64,000 bases of DNA from 43-108 sp001915545 (GCA_902491215.1 CABUGV010000004.1:56974-120973), one strand, 5' to 3'; shown: positions 54,001-61,837, counted from the stretch's first letter. Made by a program: numbers and translations. Notes: generated by a model from the letters alone, not told the origin.

Positions 54001-54083
54001 TGTTCGGTCTGACATTCGCCACCCTGCTCACACTGTTCGTCACACCTGCACTGCATGCCATTGTATACAGGATAAAAGGATGA
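51051..54083 (+). CDS. RND efflux pump inner-membrane permease
   Basis: The 1010-residue protein is a full-length AcrB/MMPL-type RND pump with TM1 at residues 12-30, porter-domain motifs TTSYPGASPLEVQRQVTD, and TM4 IAMGMLVDNAIVVYDGA with a conserved aspartate for proton coupling. It probably exports hydrophobic compounds from the periplasm. It differs from the heavy-metal pump at 7.8 kb in TM4 and in its adaptor. It sits between adaptor and TolC genes in one operon. Confidence 0.93.
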   Translation: MNRISIFFLKNRAFSWLLLILIIAGGAISYSQMGKLEDAPFTIKQAVVTTSYPGASPLEVQRQVTDVLEEAIQSLGELYYIKTDNRAGLSKITVYVKKEIRAKDMQQLWDKLRRKVSDAQAKLPAGAGTSVVNDDFGDVLGVFYSLSGNGHSYRELEDQAKYIKNELLSVKDVAKVELYGIQGRTIEVSVKPSFLSQSGITISDIAATFDRQNAIVDAGGIETESNRLRVEASGSFSRLEEIENLTVTSANGDFFRLGDVASISESYTKPARNIMKVNNVPSVGIAISTVSDGNVVEMSKAVKECIDNISRSMPSGFSIETIYDQGYESSVANDGFVMNLIISVITVIAVLLFFIGFKNGMLIGSGLIFSIFGTLIYMNATGIALQRMSLAAIIIAMGMLVDNAIVVYDGALVNMQRGMRKRKAITSAVSSTSMPLLGATLIAILTFLPVYLSPHITGEILSSLFIVIAVSLMLSWILAITQNVFFIQEFVRRPRPEDLKGELFQGRAYDLFRKALKAGIRHKYSVAACMVVLLSLSALGFRHIPQQFMPLLNKQYFSVDMWLPEGVRTEECEKQAYSISSYIDSIDGVRKVSSFIGQTPPRFYLANASYGPQPNYAQFMVEAESPEQSREIQKELYDKLPERFPDAVIRVNSFEINSIPQALIEARFCGDDPDVLDSLTNKAIAIMKKNPKVLNARNEWGNMAMMIKIGYDPIKAGRLNMGRSDMMKAVKSINDGTPIGVYRDNENKVPVLLRTDDAGTWTSDKLEDMPVWNGNSSAPLAQASKDIDIAWEYPLVRTYNRRLSMAAQCDVKKGYTMKEVHSEIREEIENMKLPEGYTFFWDSQYKDQNEAMEALTKYFPLAVVMLTIILVMLFNGFKQPLIIFLILPLSAIGVVLGMLLTGFQFGFFCIAGWLGLLGMIIKNVIVLLDETDVQRKSGKTPYEAIIEATVSRARPVLMAALTTVFGSIPLLFDIVFGGMAATIVFGLTFATLLTLFVTPALHAIVYRIKG

Positions 54084-54134
54084 AGACAACTTTTATGCAC
54101 TAAACACATATCCAAATAAAATAATTGGAACAAT

Positions 54135-55433
54135 ATGAAGAAATACATATTTTTGGCAATGTTGTGCATAGCATGCACATGCCGCTCGCAGGAAAACAGC
54201 ATGCTGCAAGACTATAGAAACAAGGTCAGGGAATACAGCCGGGACATAAAGATGGCTGAAAAAACATCTGCCATAAAGAGCGAAATGGTAAGATCGGCCT
54301 ATGCAGACTTCCTGCCTACACTCTCTGGAAGTGCAAATGCAGGCTACACAGGCAATCCGATGCGGATAAGCAAAAGGATCGATGGCATCGATGCGCCGAT
54401 AAACATCGAAGGCAACGATACAAAATACGGAGCTTCACTGACTATCGAACAGCCGATATATACCGGCGGAGCAACAAGTGCCAAATACAAAAAGGCCAAA
54501 AAGGAAACAGAACTGTCGGACAGCGAAACAGAACGCATAATGAACAATATTACGTATAGCGCCGACGTTTACTATTGGAACAAGGTTGCATGCGGCGAGA
54601 TGGTCATTATAGCCGAAAAATACCGCAACTCTGCAGCACAGCTTGTATCGGCCGTACGCACCAGAGTTGACGCGGGATATGCCGACCCGAACGATCTGCT
54701 CATGGCCGAAGTAAAACTGAACGATGCGGAATACAGACTTGCAAAAGCATGCACCGAAGCCGAAACTGCAAGACTTGCCATGAACTCGTTTTCGGGAATT
54801 CCGTCGGAAGACACGATTGCAACCGACAGCATCGTTGCTCCATTGAAACTTATGCCTGAAACGGCGGCTTCAATGGAAGAAGCGATGAAAAGAAGACCGG
54901 AAATGAAGTCGGCCGAATACGGAATAGAAATCCAAAGACAGGAAGCCAAGATTGCTTCGGCACAGTTCCGTCCACAGCTTACAGTCGGCATCGACGGAAG
55001 TTTCTCTTCGCCAGGCTATGACTTCAGGCCCGACATGGATCCCAACTACACCATCTATGCTACGGTCCACATGCCTATATTCGTAGGAGGAAAACGAAGC
55101 ACTACAAAAGCTGTAGGCAAATACAACATTGCCAAGGCGGAAGACTTCAGACAAAAGACCGAGGACGATATAAGGCTCGAAATAGAAACATGCACATACA
55201 ACTGCTCCGAAGCCGTCAAGAAAGTCATACTGACCGAAAGCTCGCTCGAAAAAGCTGAAGCAAGCGAATGGCTGGCAATGGAAAGATATGACGAAGGAAA
55301 CATATCCATTGTAGAAGCCATAAACGCACAGATATACCGCATGGAAGCAGAAATAAACCATGTGCAGGCCAAACTTGACGCCCAGATTGCCAAGAGCAGG
55401 ATGTACAAGGCTATAGGAACGATTAACAACTAA
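54135..55433 (+). CDS. TolC-family outer-membrane efflux channel
   Basis: The 432-residue protein has a signal peptide (MKKYIFLAMLCIACTCRSQ, possibly a lipobox) and two TolC-type repeat halves, with SSPGYDFRPDMDPNYTIYA marking a beta-barrel strand pair and long helical stretches. It would form the exit duct for the pump encoded just upstream. The histidine kinase gene starts 17 bases later, so the regulatory genes are probably in the same transcript. Confidence 0.91.
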   Translation: MKKYIFLAMLCIACTCRSQENSMLQDYRNKVREYSRDIKMAEKTSAIKSEMVRSAYADFLPTLSGSANAGYTGNPMRISKRIDGIDAPINIEGNDTKYGASLTIEQPIYTGGATSAKYKKAKKETELSDSETERIMNNITYSADVYYWNKVACGEMVIIAEKYRNSAAQLVSAVRTRVDAGYADPNDLLMAEVKLNDAEYRLAKACTEAETARLAMNSFSGIPSEDTIATDSIVAPLKLMPETAASMEEAMKRRPEMKSAEYGIEIQRQEAKIASAQFRPQLTVGIDGSFSSPGYDFRPDMDPNYTIYATVHMPIFVGGKRSTTKAVGKYNIAKAEDFRQKTEDDIRLEIETCTYNCSEAVKKVILTESSLEKAEASEWLAMERYDEGNISIVEAINAQIYRMEAEINHVQAKLDAQIAKSRMYKAIGTINN

Positions 55434-55449
55434 AAATTGTATACCATAT

Positions 55450-56505
55450 ATGGCAAAAGGCATAAACTTTGCATCAAAATACATGTGGGACATGCTGCTG
55501 TATTCAGCAATGGGATGTTTCTCGCTGATACTCCTCACCAACTACACCGACTTGCGCATGCCCCACAAAGACAACCTAATCACAGTACAGTCATTTGCCG
55601 CGGCCATAGTACTTTTCAACGGGGTCGGTTTCAGTATGCGTTTCATAAACGAAAAACTGAAAACCTTCTACAGATCAATCATGAAAAATCAGAACATGAT
55701 GATCGTCTACTGGCTCACAGCTGGAATTTTCCTGTTCTGCTCAAACTGCCTTCTGATGATATTCACAAAAATCATCATAGGTGCAGAAGCGCCTTTCAGG
55801 ATACAGACAAACGGATTTATGGTTATCGGCGGCGTATGGCTGGTGGAGCTGGTCGTTGCAGGCCAATTCATGATCAACCGCTTCTACAGCGAAGTGATAA
55901 GACTCATGAAACGTTCCAAGGAACTGGAAGAAAGCAACGCACAGGCACGCTACATGGCCCTGCAGAGCCAGCTCAATCCGCATTTCCTGTTCAACAGCCT
56001 GAACACACTGATTGCCGAAATTGAATACAATCCGGCAAATGCAGTTGCATTTACGAGAAATCTGTCGGACACATACAGATACATCCTCTATAGTCAGGAC
56101 AAGCAGACTGTACCGATAAGCGAGGAACTGGATTTCCTGGAAACGTACATAAAACTGCATCAGGTGCGCTTGGGCGAATGCATTGAGGTTGACTGCCGCA
56201 TACCGGAAAACCTGACCGATATGCCAATTCCTCCCCTAACCTTGCAGCTTCTGGCTGAGAACGCCGTAAAACACAATGTCATAAGCATGGCACACCCTAT
56301 GACAATAACAATCTGGACGGAAAAATGGGGCGATACATACAGAATATGTTTTTCGAATCCTATATGTCTGAAACAGGGAACTGGCAAATCCGGACACGGA
56401 CTAAAAAATCTGTCGCAGCGGTGCGAAATGCTTTGCGGAGAGAAAATAGAAATACTAAACGACAATAATAAATTTACTGTCAAAATACCTATACCCTATG
56501 AATGA
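55450..56505 (+). CDS. LytS/YehU-type sensor histidine kinase
   Basis: The 351-residue protein has four hydrophobic segments at about residues 14-30, 47-62, 84-108 and 122-142, then the His_kinase motif QSQLNPHFLFNSLNTL with phospho-accepting His178, and an ATPase region (LTLQLLAENAVKHNV, GHGLKNLSQRC). This family pairs with LytTR response regulators. The regulator gene overlaps its end by 8 bases. No extracellular domain is present, so it may sense a membrane change. It is probably the regulator of the RND operon it belongs to. Confidence 0.93.
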   Translation: MAKGINFASKYMWDMLLYSAMGCFSLILLTNYTDLRMPHKDNLITVQSFAAAIVLFNGVGFSMRFINEKLKTFYRSIMKNQNMMIVYWLTAGIFLFCSNCLLMIFTKIIIGAEAPFRIQTNGFMVIGGVWLVELVVAGQFMINRFYSEVIRLMKRSKELEESNAQARYMALQSQLNPHFLFNSLNTLIAEIEYNPANAVAFTRNLSDTYRYILYSQDKQTVPISEELDFLETYIKLHQVRLGECIEVDCRIPENLTDMPIPPLTLQLLAENAVKHNVISMAHPMTITIWTEKWGDTYRICFSNPICLKQGTGKSGHGLKNLSQRCEMLCGEKIEILNDNNKFTVKIPIPYE

Positions 56506-56920
56506 AAGCAAGAAAATCAAAGCCGTCATCATCGAAGATGAAATCCCGGCATCCAGGCTTCTCAACAAAATGATAGGTGAAATAAGGCCTGAATGGGACA
56601 TTACCGTGCTTCCGGGAACAATAGAAGACTCTGTCAGGTGGTTTGCAGAGAATGAACATCCCGACATAATATTTCTTGACATACAGCTGACGGACGGAAT
56701 ATCGTTCCTGTTCATCGAACAGGCACAGCCCCAGAGCGAAATAGTGTTCACAACAGCCTACGACGAATATGCCGTCAGAGCATTTACAGTGAACAGCATC
56801 GATTATCTGCTGAAACCGATTCATGCAGAAAGGCTTGCCGAAACAATTGAAAATTTGAAAAGATGCATGCTCAGAAACTGCAGGCTGAAATTGGAAGAAA
56901 TTTCAATTTTGCAGAACTGA
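56498..56920 (+). CDS. LytTR response regulator, receiver half (gene broken by a frameshift)
   Basis: This frame encodes the receiver domain (MNESKKIKAVIIEDEIPASR, phospho-acceptor Asp61 in IIFLDIQL, conserved Thr and Lys in FTTAYDEYA and DYLLKPI). It starts by overlapping the kinase gene by 8 bases. After residue 121 the family pattern stops and the remaining 20 codons are a shadow of the next frame. The DNA-binding half continues in the -1 frame at about 56863. One extra A in the A4 run at 56858-56861 would restore a single protein (ENLKKMHAQKLQ). As it stands the regulator is probably inactive, unless the run was misread in assembly. Confidence 0.85.
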   Translation: MNESKKIKAVIIEDEIPASRLLNKMIGEIRPEWDITVLPGTIEDSVRWFAENEHPDIIFLDIQLTDGISFLFIEQAQPQSEIVFTTAYDEYAVRAFTVNSIDYLLKPIHAERLAETIENLKRCMLRNCRLKLEEISILQN

Positions 56921-57288
56921 TGCAGGCCATGGAGAAAAAAGAGAAACAATACAGACGACGTTTCCTCATAAGCGGTGGCAAGCGTCTGTACACAGTTCAG
57001 GTGGAAGACATTGCCTATTTCTACTCGTCGAGCAAAATAACATTTGCAGTAACCAATGACGGCAAGACGCACATGATAGACTTCACACAGAACAAACTTG
57101 AAGAACAGCTTGATGAAAGGAAATTCTTCAGAGCCAACAGACAGTTCATAATTTCGGCCGAATCGGTCAAGAACATACAGAACTATTTCAACGGCAAGGC
57201 ACTGCTGGAGGTACAGCCTAAATCGGAAAGTCCTATACAGATAATCCGTGAAAAGATACCGCTTCTTAAGCTCTGGCTTAACTCGTAA
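56863..57288 (+). CDS. LytTR DNA-binding half (gene broken by a frameshift)
   Basis: The 141-codon frame begins with linker sequence (MHAQKLQAEIGRNFNFAELM) and a LytTR DNA-binding domain (RRRFLISGGKRLYTVQVEDIAYFYSSS, FFRANRQFIIS). It is the C-terminal half of the response regulator at 56498. It could be made as a separate protein from the ATG at 56863, but no ribosome binding site is obvious. A 22-bp octamer array with a hairpin begins 18 bases after its stop codon. Confidence 0.85.
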   Translation: MHAQKLQAEIGRNFNFAELMQAMEKKEKQYRRRFLISGGKRLYTVQVEDIAYFYSSSKITFAVTNDGKTHMIDFTQNKLEEQLDERKFFRANRQFIISAESVKNIQNYFNGKALLEVQPKSESPIQIIREKIPLLKLWLNS

Positions 57289-57310
57289 GTTATAGTTTCA
57301 CATACATTTC

Positions 57311-57362
57311 GGGCGCTCGCAGATTATTTCGCGAGCGCCCGAAATATATTTTCTGAGCCCTC
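57311..57362. repeat. 22-bp-periodic octamer array C (three units; also a terminator-like hairpin)
   Basis: Octamers GGGCGCTC, GAGCGCCC and GAGCCCTC start at 57311, 57333 and 57355, exactly 22 bp apart. The first two with their flanks form a perfect 14-bp stem (57307-57320 with 57331-57344, 10-base loop). The array lies between the LytTR gene and the Lrp-family gene; the stem may also end transcription from upstream. Confidence 0.8.
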
Positions 57363-57508
57363 AGAATTCTCAGTTTTCCACAGTGTGTGCCGACAGGAAT
57401 GCGGTATACACAGGCATGACAGATATGCACAAAATCAAAAATTAAGTCTTTTATGCCTCTTTTTTTTGTTTTTTTCGCTGAAAAATGGAAATAAATAAAA
57501 TGAATGTC

Positions 57509-57516
57509 TATATTTG
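57509..57516 (+). promoter_or_regulatory. -7 box (TATATTTG) for the Lrp-family operon
   Basis: A perfect TAnnTTTG box lies 37 bases before the ATG at 57554. Confidence 0.6.
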
Positions 57517-57553
57517 CTTACAAAATGTTCATTAATAAAAGAAAGAGCATCAA

Positions 57554-58012
57554 ATGGAAAAGATAGACAAACTTGACAAACAGATTATGGACATCATCTC
57601 GTGCAATGCACGCATTCCTTTCAAGGACGTTGCTGCAGAGTGCGGTGTGTCGCGCGCGGCTATCCACCAGCGCGTTCAGAGACTTATAGAAATGAACGTC
57701 ATCATCGGCTCGGGCTACCACATCAACCCGAAGAGTCTTGGCTATACCACATGTACCTATGTGGGCATAAGACTGGAAAAGGGGTCAATGTACAAGACTG
57801 TTGTAGACGAACTGAAGAAGATTCCTGAAATCGTGGAATGCCACTACACCACCGGTCCATACTCAATGCTCATCAAGCTGTATGCACGCGACAACGAACA
57901 GCTCATGGACCTGCTCAACAACAAGATTCAGGGCATTCAGGGCGTAGATTCTACAGAAACTCTGATTTCGCTCGACCAGAGCATCAAGAAGGAGATTCCT
58001 ATAAGCATCTGA
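57554..58012 (+). CDS. Lrp/AsnC-family transcriptional regulator
   Basis: The 152-residue protein has the standard size and order: N-terminal winged helix (LDKQIMDIISCNARIPFKDVA, with SRAAIHQRVQRL) and a C-terminal RAM ligand-binding domain (GYTTCTYVGIRLEKG, IVECHYTTGPYSMLIKLYA). These proteins respond to amino acids and form octamers on DNA. It heads a group with the DUF4491 gene and the C26-dipeptidase fusion, so peptide or amino acid use may be its target; that is inference. Confidence 0.94.
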   Translation: MEKIDKLDKQIMDIISCNARIPFKDVAAECGVSRAAIHQRVQRLIEMNVIIGSGYHINPKSLGYTTCTYVGIRLEKGSMYKTVVDELKKIPEIVECHYTTGPYSMLIKLYARDNEQLMDLLNNKIQGIQGVDSTETLISLDQSIKKEIPISI

Positions 58013-58046
58013 CACACCGTCTCATAAAAAACAGGGAAGAAGAACC

Positions 58047-58340
58047 ATGAATTGGGAAGGTTTGCTCATAGGCATATGTACGTTTCTGATAATCGGACTG
58101 TTCCACCCGTTGGTCGTTAAATGCGAATACTATACAGGCACCCGCTTCTGGTGGGTGTTTCTTGTTATTGGCATAGGCGCGTCGGGCGGTTCGCTCTTCG
58201 TGGAGAGCACGTTCTGGGCGGCGCTCCTCGGTGTGTTCGGATTCTCCAGCCTCTGGACAATCAAGGAACTCTTTGAACAGGAGGAGAGAGTGCGCAAGGG
58301 GTGGTTTCCGAAGAATCCGAAACGGAAATACAAGTTTTGA
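58047..58340 (+). CDS. DUF4491 family membrane protein
   Basis: The 97-residue protein has three hydrophobic segments (about residues 5-22, 33-50 and 52-68) and a basic C-terminal tail (KGWFPKNPKRKYKF). The GLLIGICTFLIIGLFHPLV opening is typical of DUF4491, a small Bacteroidetes membrane family of unknown function. It lies 34 bases after the Lrp gene and 47 bases before the fusion gene, probably in one transcript. Confidence 0.88.
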   Translation: MNWEGLLIGICTFLIIGLFHPLVVKCEYYTGTRFWWVFLVIGIGASGGSLFVESTFWAALLGVFGFSSLWTIKELFEQEERVRKGWFPKNPKRKYKF

Positions 58341-58387
58341 ACATGCAGGGAAGAACCTGAAAGGCAAAAAGGCAGAAAGGACAGAAA

Positions 58388-60154
58388 ATGGACAGTTTCA
58401 ACTGGACAGACATTTACGCATCGCTGTGTGCAGGAAGCTGCAATTCGGACAAACGCGTCCCGATGATAGGCATAACGGGCAATCTGAACGACCAGACATG
58501 CACGTTGGCCGAAGGATACTGGCGTGCAGTGCTCAATGCAGGATGCATACCCGTAATAATACCGCCGTATGAAGAGACGGACAATCTGGGCGACATGCTC
58601 GATAGGCTCGACGGAATACTCCTGAGCGGAGGCGGCGACATAAACCCTCCTATGCTGGGCGAAGAACCGGTGGAAGCACTGGGAAGCGTCAATCCTGTGA
58701 GGGACGTGCAGGAACTGGTGCTGGTGCGCCTGGCGACAGACAGGCAGATACCCATTCTCGGCATCTGCCGTGGAATACAGATTCTGGCAGCCGCGCTCGG
58801 CGGCGAGGTCTATCAGGACATGGCATCGCAGATGAACGGCAAAATAATGAAGCACAGCCAGCAGATGGACCGCAGATACGCATCGCACAACGTTGAAATA
58901 GAAAAGGGAAGCCTGCTGTACGGCATCTTCGGCAAGGAGAAGCTGGCGGTGAACTCGTTCCATCATCAGGCGGTGAAGACACCTCCGAGGGGTTTCAAGG
59001 TGAGTGCACGCAGTGCCGACGGGGTCATTGAGGCAATCGAGAGTACGGAGTACAAATCGATTATCGGTGTTCAGTGGCATCCGGAGTGCTTTTGCCTGAG
59101 GGGTGCGCACGACATGGACGGACTGTTCGGCTGGCTTGCACGCGAGGCTCGGTCGTTCATGGAAGCAAAGAGGCTTCATGAACGCATACTTACGTTCGAT
59201 TCGCACTGCGACACACCTATGTTTTTCGGCAAGGACATAGATTTCGGCCGACGCGACCCGCAGGTTCTTGTAGACCTGCACAAGATGCACGAGGGACGCC
59301 TGGACGCAACCGTCATGGCGGCTTATCTGCCTCAGGGTGAAAGAGACGAAGAGTCGCTTTTGTCGGCAACAGCAAAGGCCGACCAGATAATCACACGCAT
59401 CGAGGAACTGGCGGCGCGCCACTGCACGGAGATGGACATTGCATACGTGCCCGATGACCTGTACAGGCTCAAGCGAGATGGCAAAAAGGCTGTGATGATA
59501 GGCATTGAGAACGGTTATGCCGTAGGACTGGACATCAGGAATGTGGAGCACTTCAGACGTCGCGGCGTAGTATATATGACTCTGTGCCACAACGGCGACA
59601 ACGATATATGCGACTCGGCACGCGGAAACGGCGAACACGGAGGTGTCAGCGAGTTCGGAGCCAAAGTTATCGATGAAATGAACCGCACGGGCATGATGGT
59701 GGATCTTTCGCACGGTGCTGAATCGAGCTTCTACGATGCACTCGAAATAAGCCGTACACCGATTGTCTGCTCACATTCGTCGGCCAAGGTCTTGTGCTGC
59801 CATCCGCGCAATCTTACGGACGAACAGATGAAAGCACTGGCCGCGAGAGGAGGAGTGGCACAGGTTACGCTCTACCACGGATTCCTGCGCGAAGAGGGTG
59901 AAGCATCCATCATGGATGCAATAGAACATCTGAACCACATGGTGAACGTGATGGGCATCGAACACGTGGGCATCGGCACCGACTTCGACGGCGACGGAGG
60001 TGTGAGCGGATGTGCTTCGGCTTCGGAACTGATAAACTTCACACGCAAGCTGATGGCGGAACGCTACAGCGAGAAGGACATTGCCTTGATTTGGGGAGGA
60101 AACTTCCTGAGGGTGATGGACGAGGTGCAGAGGTATGCCGTAGGAAATGCCTGA
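58388..60154 (+). CDS. Fusion of a peptidase C26 (gamma-glutamyl hydrolase-type) domain and a membrane dipeptidase (M19) domain
   Basis: The 588-residue protein joins two enzymes. Residues about 18-255 are a class I glutamine-amidotransferase-like C26 domain with nucleophile Cys127 in GICRGIQ and His231/Glu233 in WHPE, as in gamma-glutamyl-GABA hydrolases. Residues about 265-585 are a renal-dipeptidase-type M19 domain with a zinc centre: His273 and Asp275 in DSHCD, the glutamate of GIENGYA, and histidines in VDLSHG and CSHSS. It could release amino acids from gamma-glutamyl or dipeptide substrates. No signal peptide is visible, so it is cytoplasmic. It follows the Lrp and DUF4491 genes. Confidence 0.92.
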   Translation: MDSFNWTDIYASLCAGSCNSDKRVPMIGITGNLNDQTCTLAEGYWRAVLNAGCIPVIIPPYEETDNLGDMLDRLDGILLSGGGDINPPMLGEEPVEALGSVNPVRDVQELVLVRLATDRQIPILGICRGIQILAAALGGEVYQDMASQMNGKIMKHSQQMDRRYASHNVEIEKGSLLYGIFGKEKLAVNSFHHQAVKTPPRGFKVSARSADGVIEAIESTEYKSIIGVQWHPECFCLRGAHDMDGLFGWLAREARSFMEAKRLHERILTFDSHCDTPMFFGKDIDFGRRDPQVLVDLHKMHEGRLDATVMAAYLPQGERDEESLLSATAKADQIITRIEELAARHCTEMDIAYVPDDLYRLKRDGKKAVMIGIENGYAVGLDIRNVEHFRRRGVVYMTLCHNGDNDICDSARGNGEHGGVSEFGAKVIDEMNRTGMMVDLSHGAESSFYDALEISRTPIVCSHSSAKVLCCHPRNLTDEQMKALAARGGVAQVTLYHGFLREEGEASIMDAIEHLNHMVNVMGIEHVGIGTDFDGDGGVSGCASASELINFTRKLMAERYSEKDIALIWGGNFLRVMDEVQRYAVGNA

Positions 60155-60263
60155 CATCGAATAAATTGCGCTGTCATCAAGGCTGATGCAAAGAACCAGC
60201 AAGTGCATTTTATCGCATACAACACAGAACGAAAAAAAGAGGAAAAAGACTGACATTTTATAT

Positions 60264-61262
60264 ATGAAAAAAATATTGACATTTGCAATGTCGGCTGCTT
60301 TGGTGGCTCTGCTTACTTCGTGCGGCGGCTCCGACAGTCAGAAGAAGGATGCCGAGACAGAAGGAAAAGAAGTTGAGGTTCCAACTTTCTGTGCCGACAG
60401 TGCATACGCCTACATAGCGGCACAGTGCGCCTTCGGACCTAGAGTGATGAACAGCGAGGCTCACGACAAGTGCGGCGACTACATCGCTGAAAAATTTAAA
60501 GAATTCGGTGCCGAAGTGATTTCGCAGAACGCGGAACTGACACGCTATGACGGGATGAAACTGAAGGCACGCAATATCATAGCTTCCTACAACAGCGGCA
60601 ATCCGATAAGGGTAATGATATGCGGCCATTGGGATTCACGTCCTTGGGCGGACAACGACAAGAATGACGACAAGCATCAATCGCCTATCGACGGTGCCAA
60701 CGATGGTGCAAGTTCCGTGGGTGTAATGCTCGAGATGGCACGCCAGATTCAGGCAAAAGCTCCGGAAATCGGCGTTGATTTCATCTGTTTCGATGCCGAA
60801 GACAGCGGAAAGCCTCAGTGGGCGGAGAAAGAGGATGAAAACAACGAAGCTACATGGTGTCTGGGTTCGCAGTATTGGTCGGCAAACATGCACAAGGAGG
60901 ATTATTTTGCCCGCTACGGCATATTGCTCGACATGGTGGGCGGACGTGGCTCTGTTTTCATGAAGGAAGGATTCTCCGTTCAATACGCATCTGACGTGGT
61001 AGACAAGGTGTGGAAAGCGGCTGAGAAATGCGGCTACAACGCTTACTTCAAGAACGTAGGCGGAGGATACGTCACCGACGACCATCTGCCTGTGAACCGC
61101 ATTGCCGGAATTCCATGCATAGACGTAATAGGAAGCGATGCCGTGAACGGTGGATTCGTCAGCTCATGGCACACTGTGGACGACAACATGGACAACATCG
61201 ACAAGGGAACGCTCAAGGCTGTCGGACAGACAATGATGGAGGTTATTTACAACGAAAAATAA
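60264..61262 (+). CDS. M28-family lipoprotein, glutaminyl cyclase-like
   Basis: From the ATG at 60264 the protein has 332 residues and a lipobox (LVALLTSC). Motifs are CGHWDSRPWADND, DGANDGASSVGVML (metal Asp), FDAEDSGKP (metal Glu), ITYSN-free strand WCLGSQYWSANM and FVSSWHTVDDNMDN (metal His). These are the residues of bacterial glutaminyl-peptide cyclotransferases of the M28 fold, which form N-terminal pyroglutamate on exported proteins. Plain aminopeptidases share the fold, but the single-metal set here favours the cyclase. The SufE gene follows after 29 bases. Confidence 0.88.
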   Translation: MKKILTFAMSAALVALLTSCGGSDSQKKDAETEGKEVEVPTFCADSAYAYIAAQCAFGPRVMNSEAHDKCGDYIAEKFKEFGAEVISQNAELTRYDGMKLKARNIIASYNSGNPIRVMICGHWDSRPWADNDKNDDKHQSPIDGANDGASSVGVMLEMARQIQAKAPEIGVDFICFDAEDSGKPQWAEKEDENNEATWCLGSQYWSANMHKEDYFARYGILLDMVGGRGSVFMKEGFSVQYASDVVDKVWKAAEKCGYNAYFKNVGGGYVTDDHLPVNRIAGIPCIDVIGSDAVNGGFVSSWHTVDDNMDNIDKGTLKAVGQTMMEVIYNEK

Positions 61263-61291
61263 AAAACTTATTTGCACAACACATAAGCATT

Positions 61292-61723
61292 ATGACTATA
61301 CAAGAGGCAGAACAGGAAATAATCGAGGAATTCAGCGACTACGAAGACTGGATGGACAAATATCAGCTGCTCATCGATCTGGGCAACGAACAGGAACCGC
61401 TCGACGAAAAATACAAGACGGAGAGCAACCTGATTGACGGATGTCAGAGCCGTGTATGGCTTCAGGCCGACTACGAGGACGGAAAGATACATTTCCAGGC
61501 AGAAAGTGACGCTCTCATCGTAAAGGGCATAGTTTCGCTCCTGCTGAGAGTATTTTCTGACCGCACACCGGATGAAATTCTCAATGCAGACCTGCGTTTC
61601 ATTGAAGAAATCGGACTGAAAGAACATCTTTCGCCTACACGAAGCAACGGACTTGTGGCAATGATTAAACAGATAAGACTTTATGCCATGGCCTTCAAGG
61701 CAAAAGAAGAGCAGAAAGCATAA
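61292..61723 (+). CDS. sufE: SufE-family sulfur acceptor protein
   Basis: The 143-residue protein starts at the ATG 61292; a longer frame overlaps the M28 gene and is rejected. The motif NLIDGCQSRVWLQA holds the persulfide-accepting Cys51. SufE takes sulfur from the cysteine desulfurase SufS and passes it to the scaffold for iron-sulfur cluster assembly. No suf operon is nearby, so this is a stand-alone copy. It ends at a strong terminator. Confidence 0.94.
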   Translation: MTIQEAEQEIIEEFSDYEDWMDKYQLLIDLGNEQEPLDEKYKTESNLIDGCQSRVWLQADYEDGKIHFQAESDALIVKGIVSLLLRVFSDRTPDEILNADLRFIEEIGLKEHLSPTRSNGLVAMIKQIRLYAMAFKAKEEQKA

Positions 61724-61743
61724 ATATAAATCACAAAATCAAG

Positions 61744-61792
61744 CATAAGGGAGAACAGCTAGATGTCTTGGCTGTTCTCCCTTATGTGTTTT
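61744..61792 (+). terminator. Intrinsic terminator after sufE
   Basis: A perfect 16-bp stem (61744-61759 with 61771-61786) with an 11-base loop is followed by TGTTTTTT. Confidence 0.88.
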
Positions 61793-61829
61793 TTGAGGTC
61801 TGCAAAATGATTTTTTCGACAAAATATGG

Positions 61830-61837
61830 TATTTTTG
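61830..61837 (+). promoter_or_regulatory. -7 box (TATTTTTG) for the SulP gene
   Basis: The box fits TAnnTTTG and lies 76 bases before the ATG at 61914. Confidence 0.55.

Noticed and set aside
53510..54202. 230-codon minus-strand frame at the end of the RND permease
   Set aside because: It is a shadow of the permease and TolC genes, without recognisable motifs.
56855..56870. Programmed -1 frameshift in the LytTR gene
   Set aside because: The local sequence TTGAAAAGATGC is not a good slippery heptamer, and slipping would pair poorly; a plain base loss explains it better.
58130..59713. 527-codon open frame on the minus strand
   Set aside because: It is antisense to the C26-dipeptidase gene, which has full catalytic motifs. 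The translation is rich in Cys, His and Arg and matches no recognisable family.
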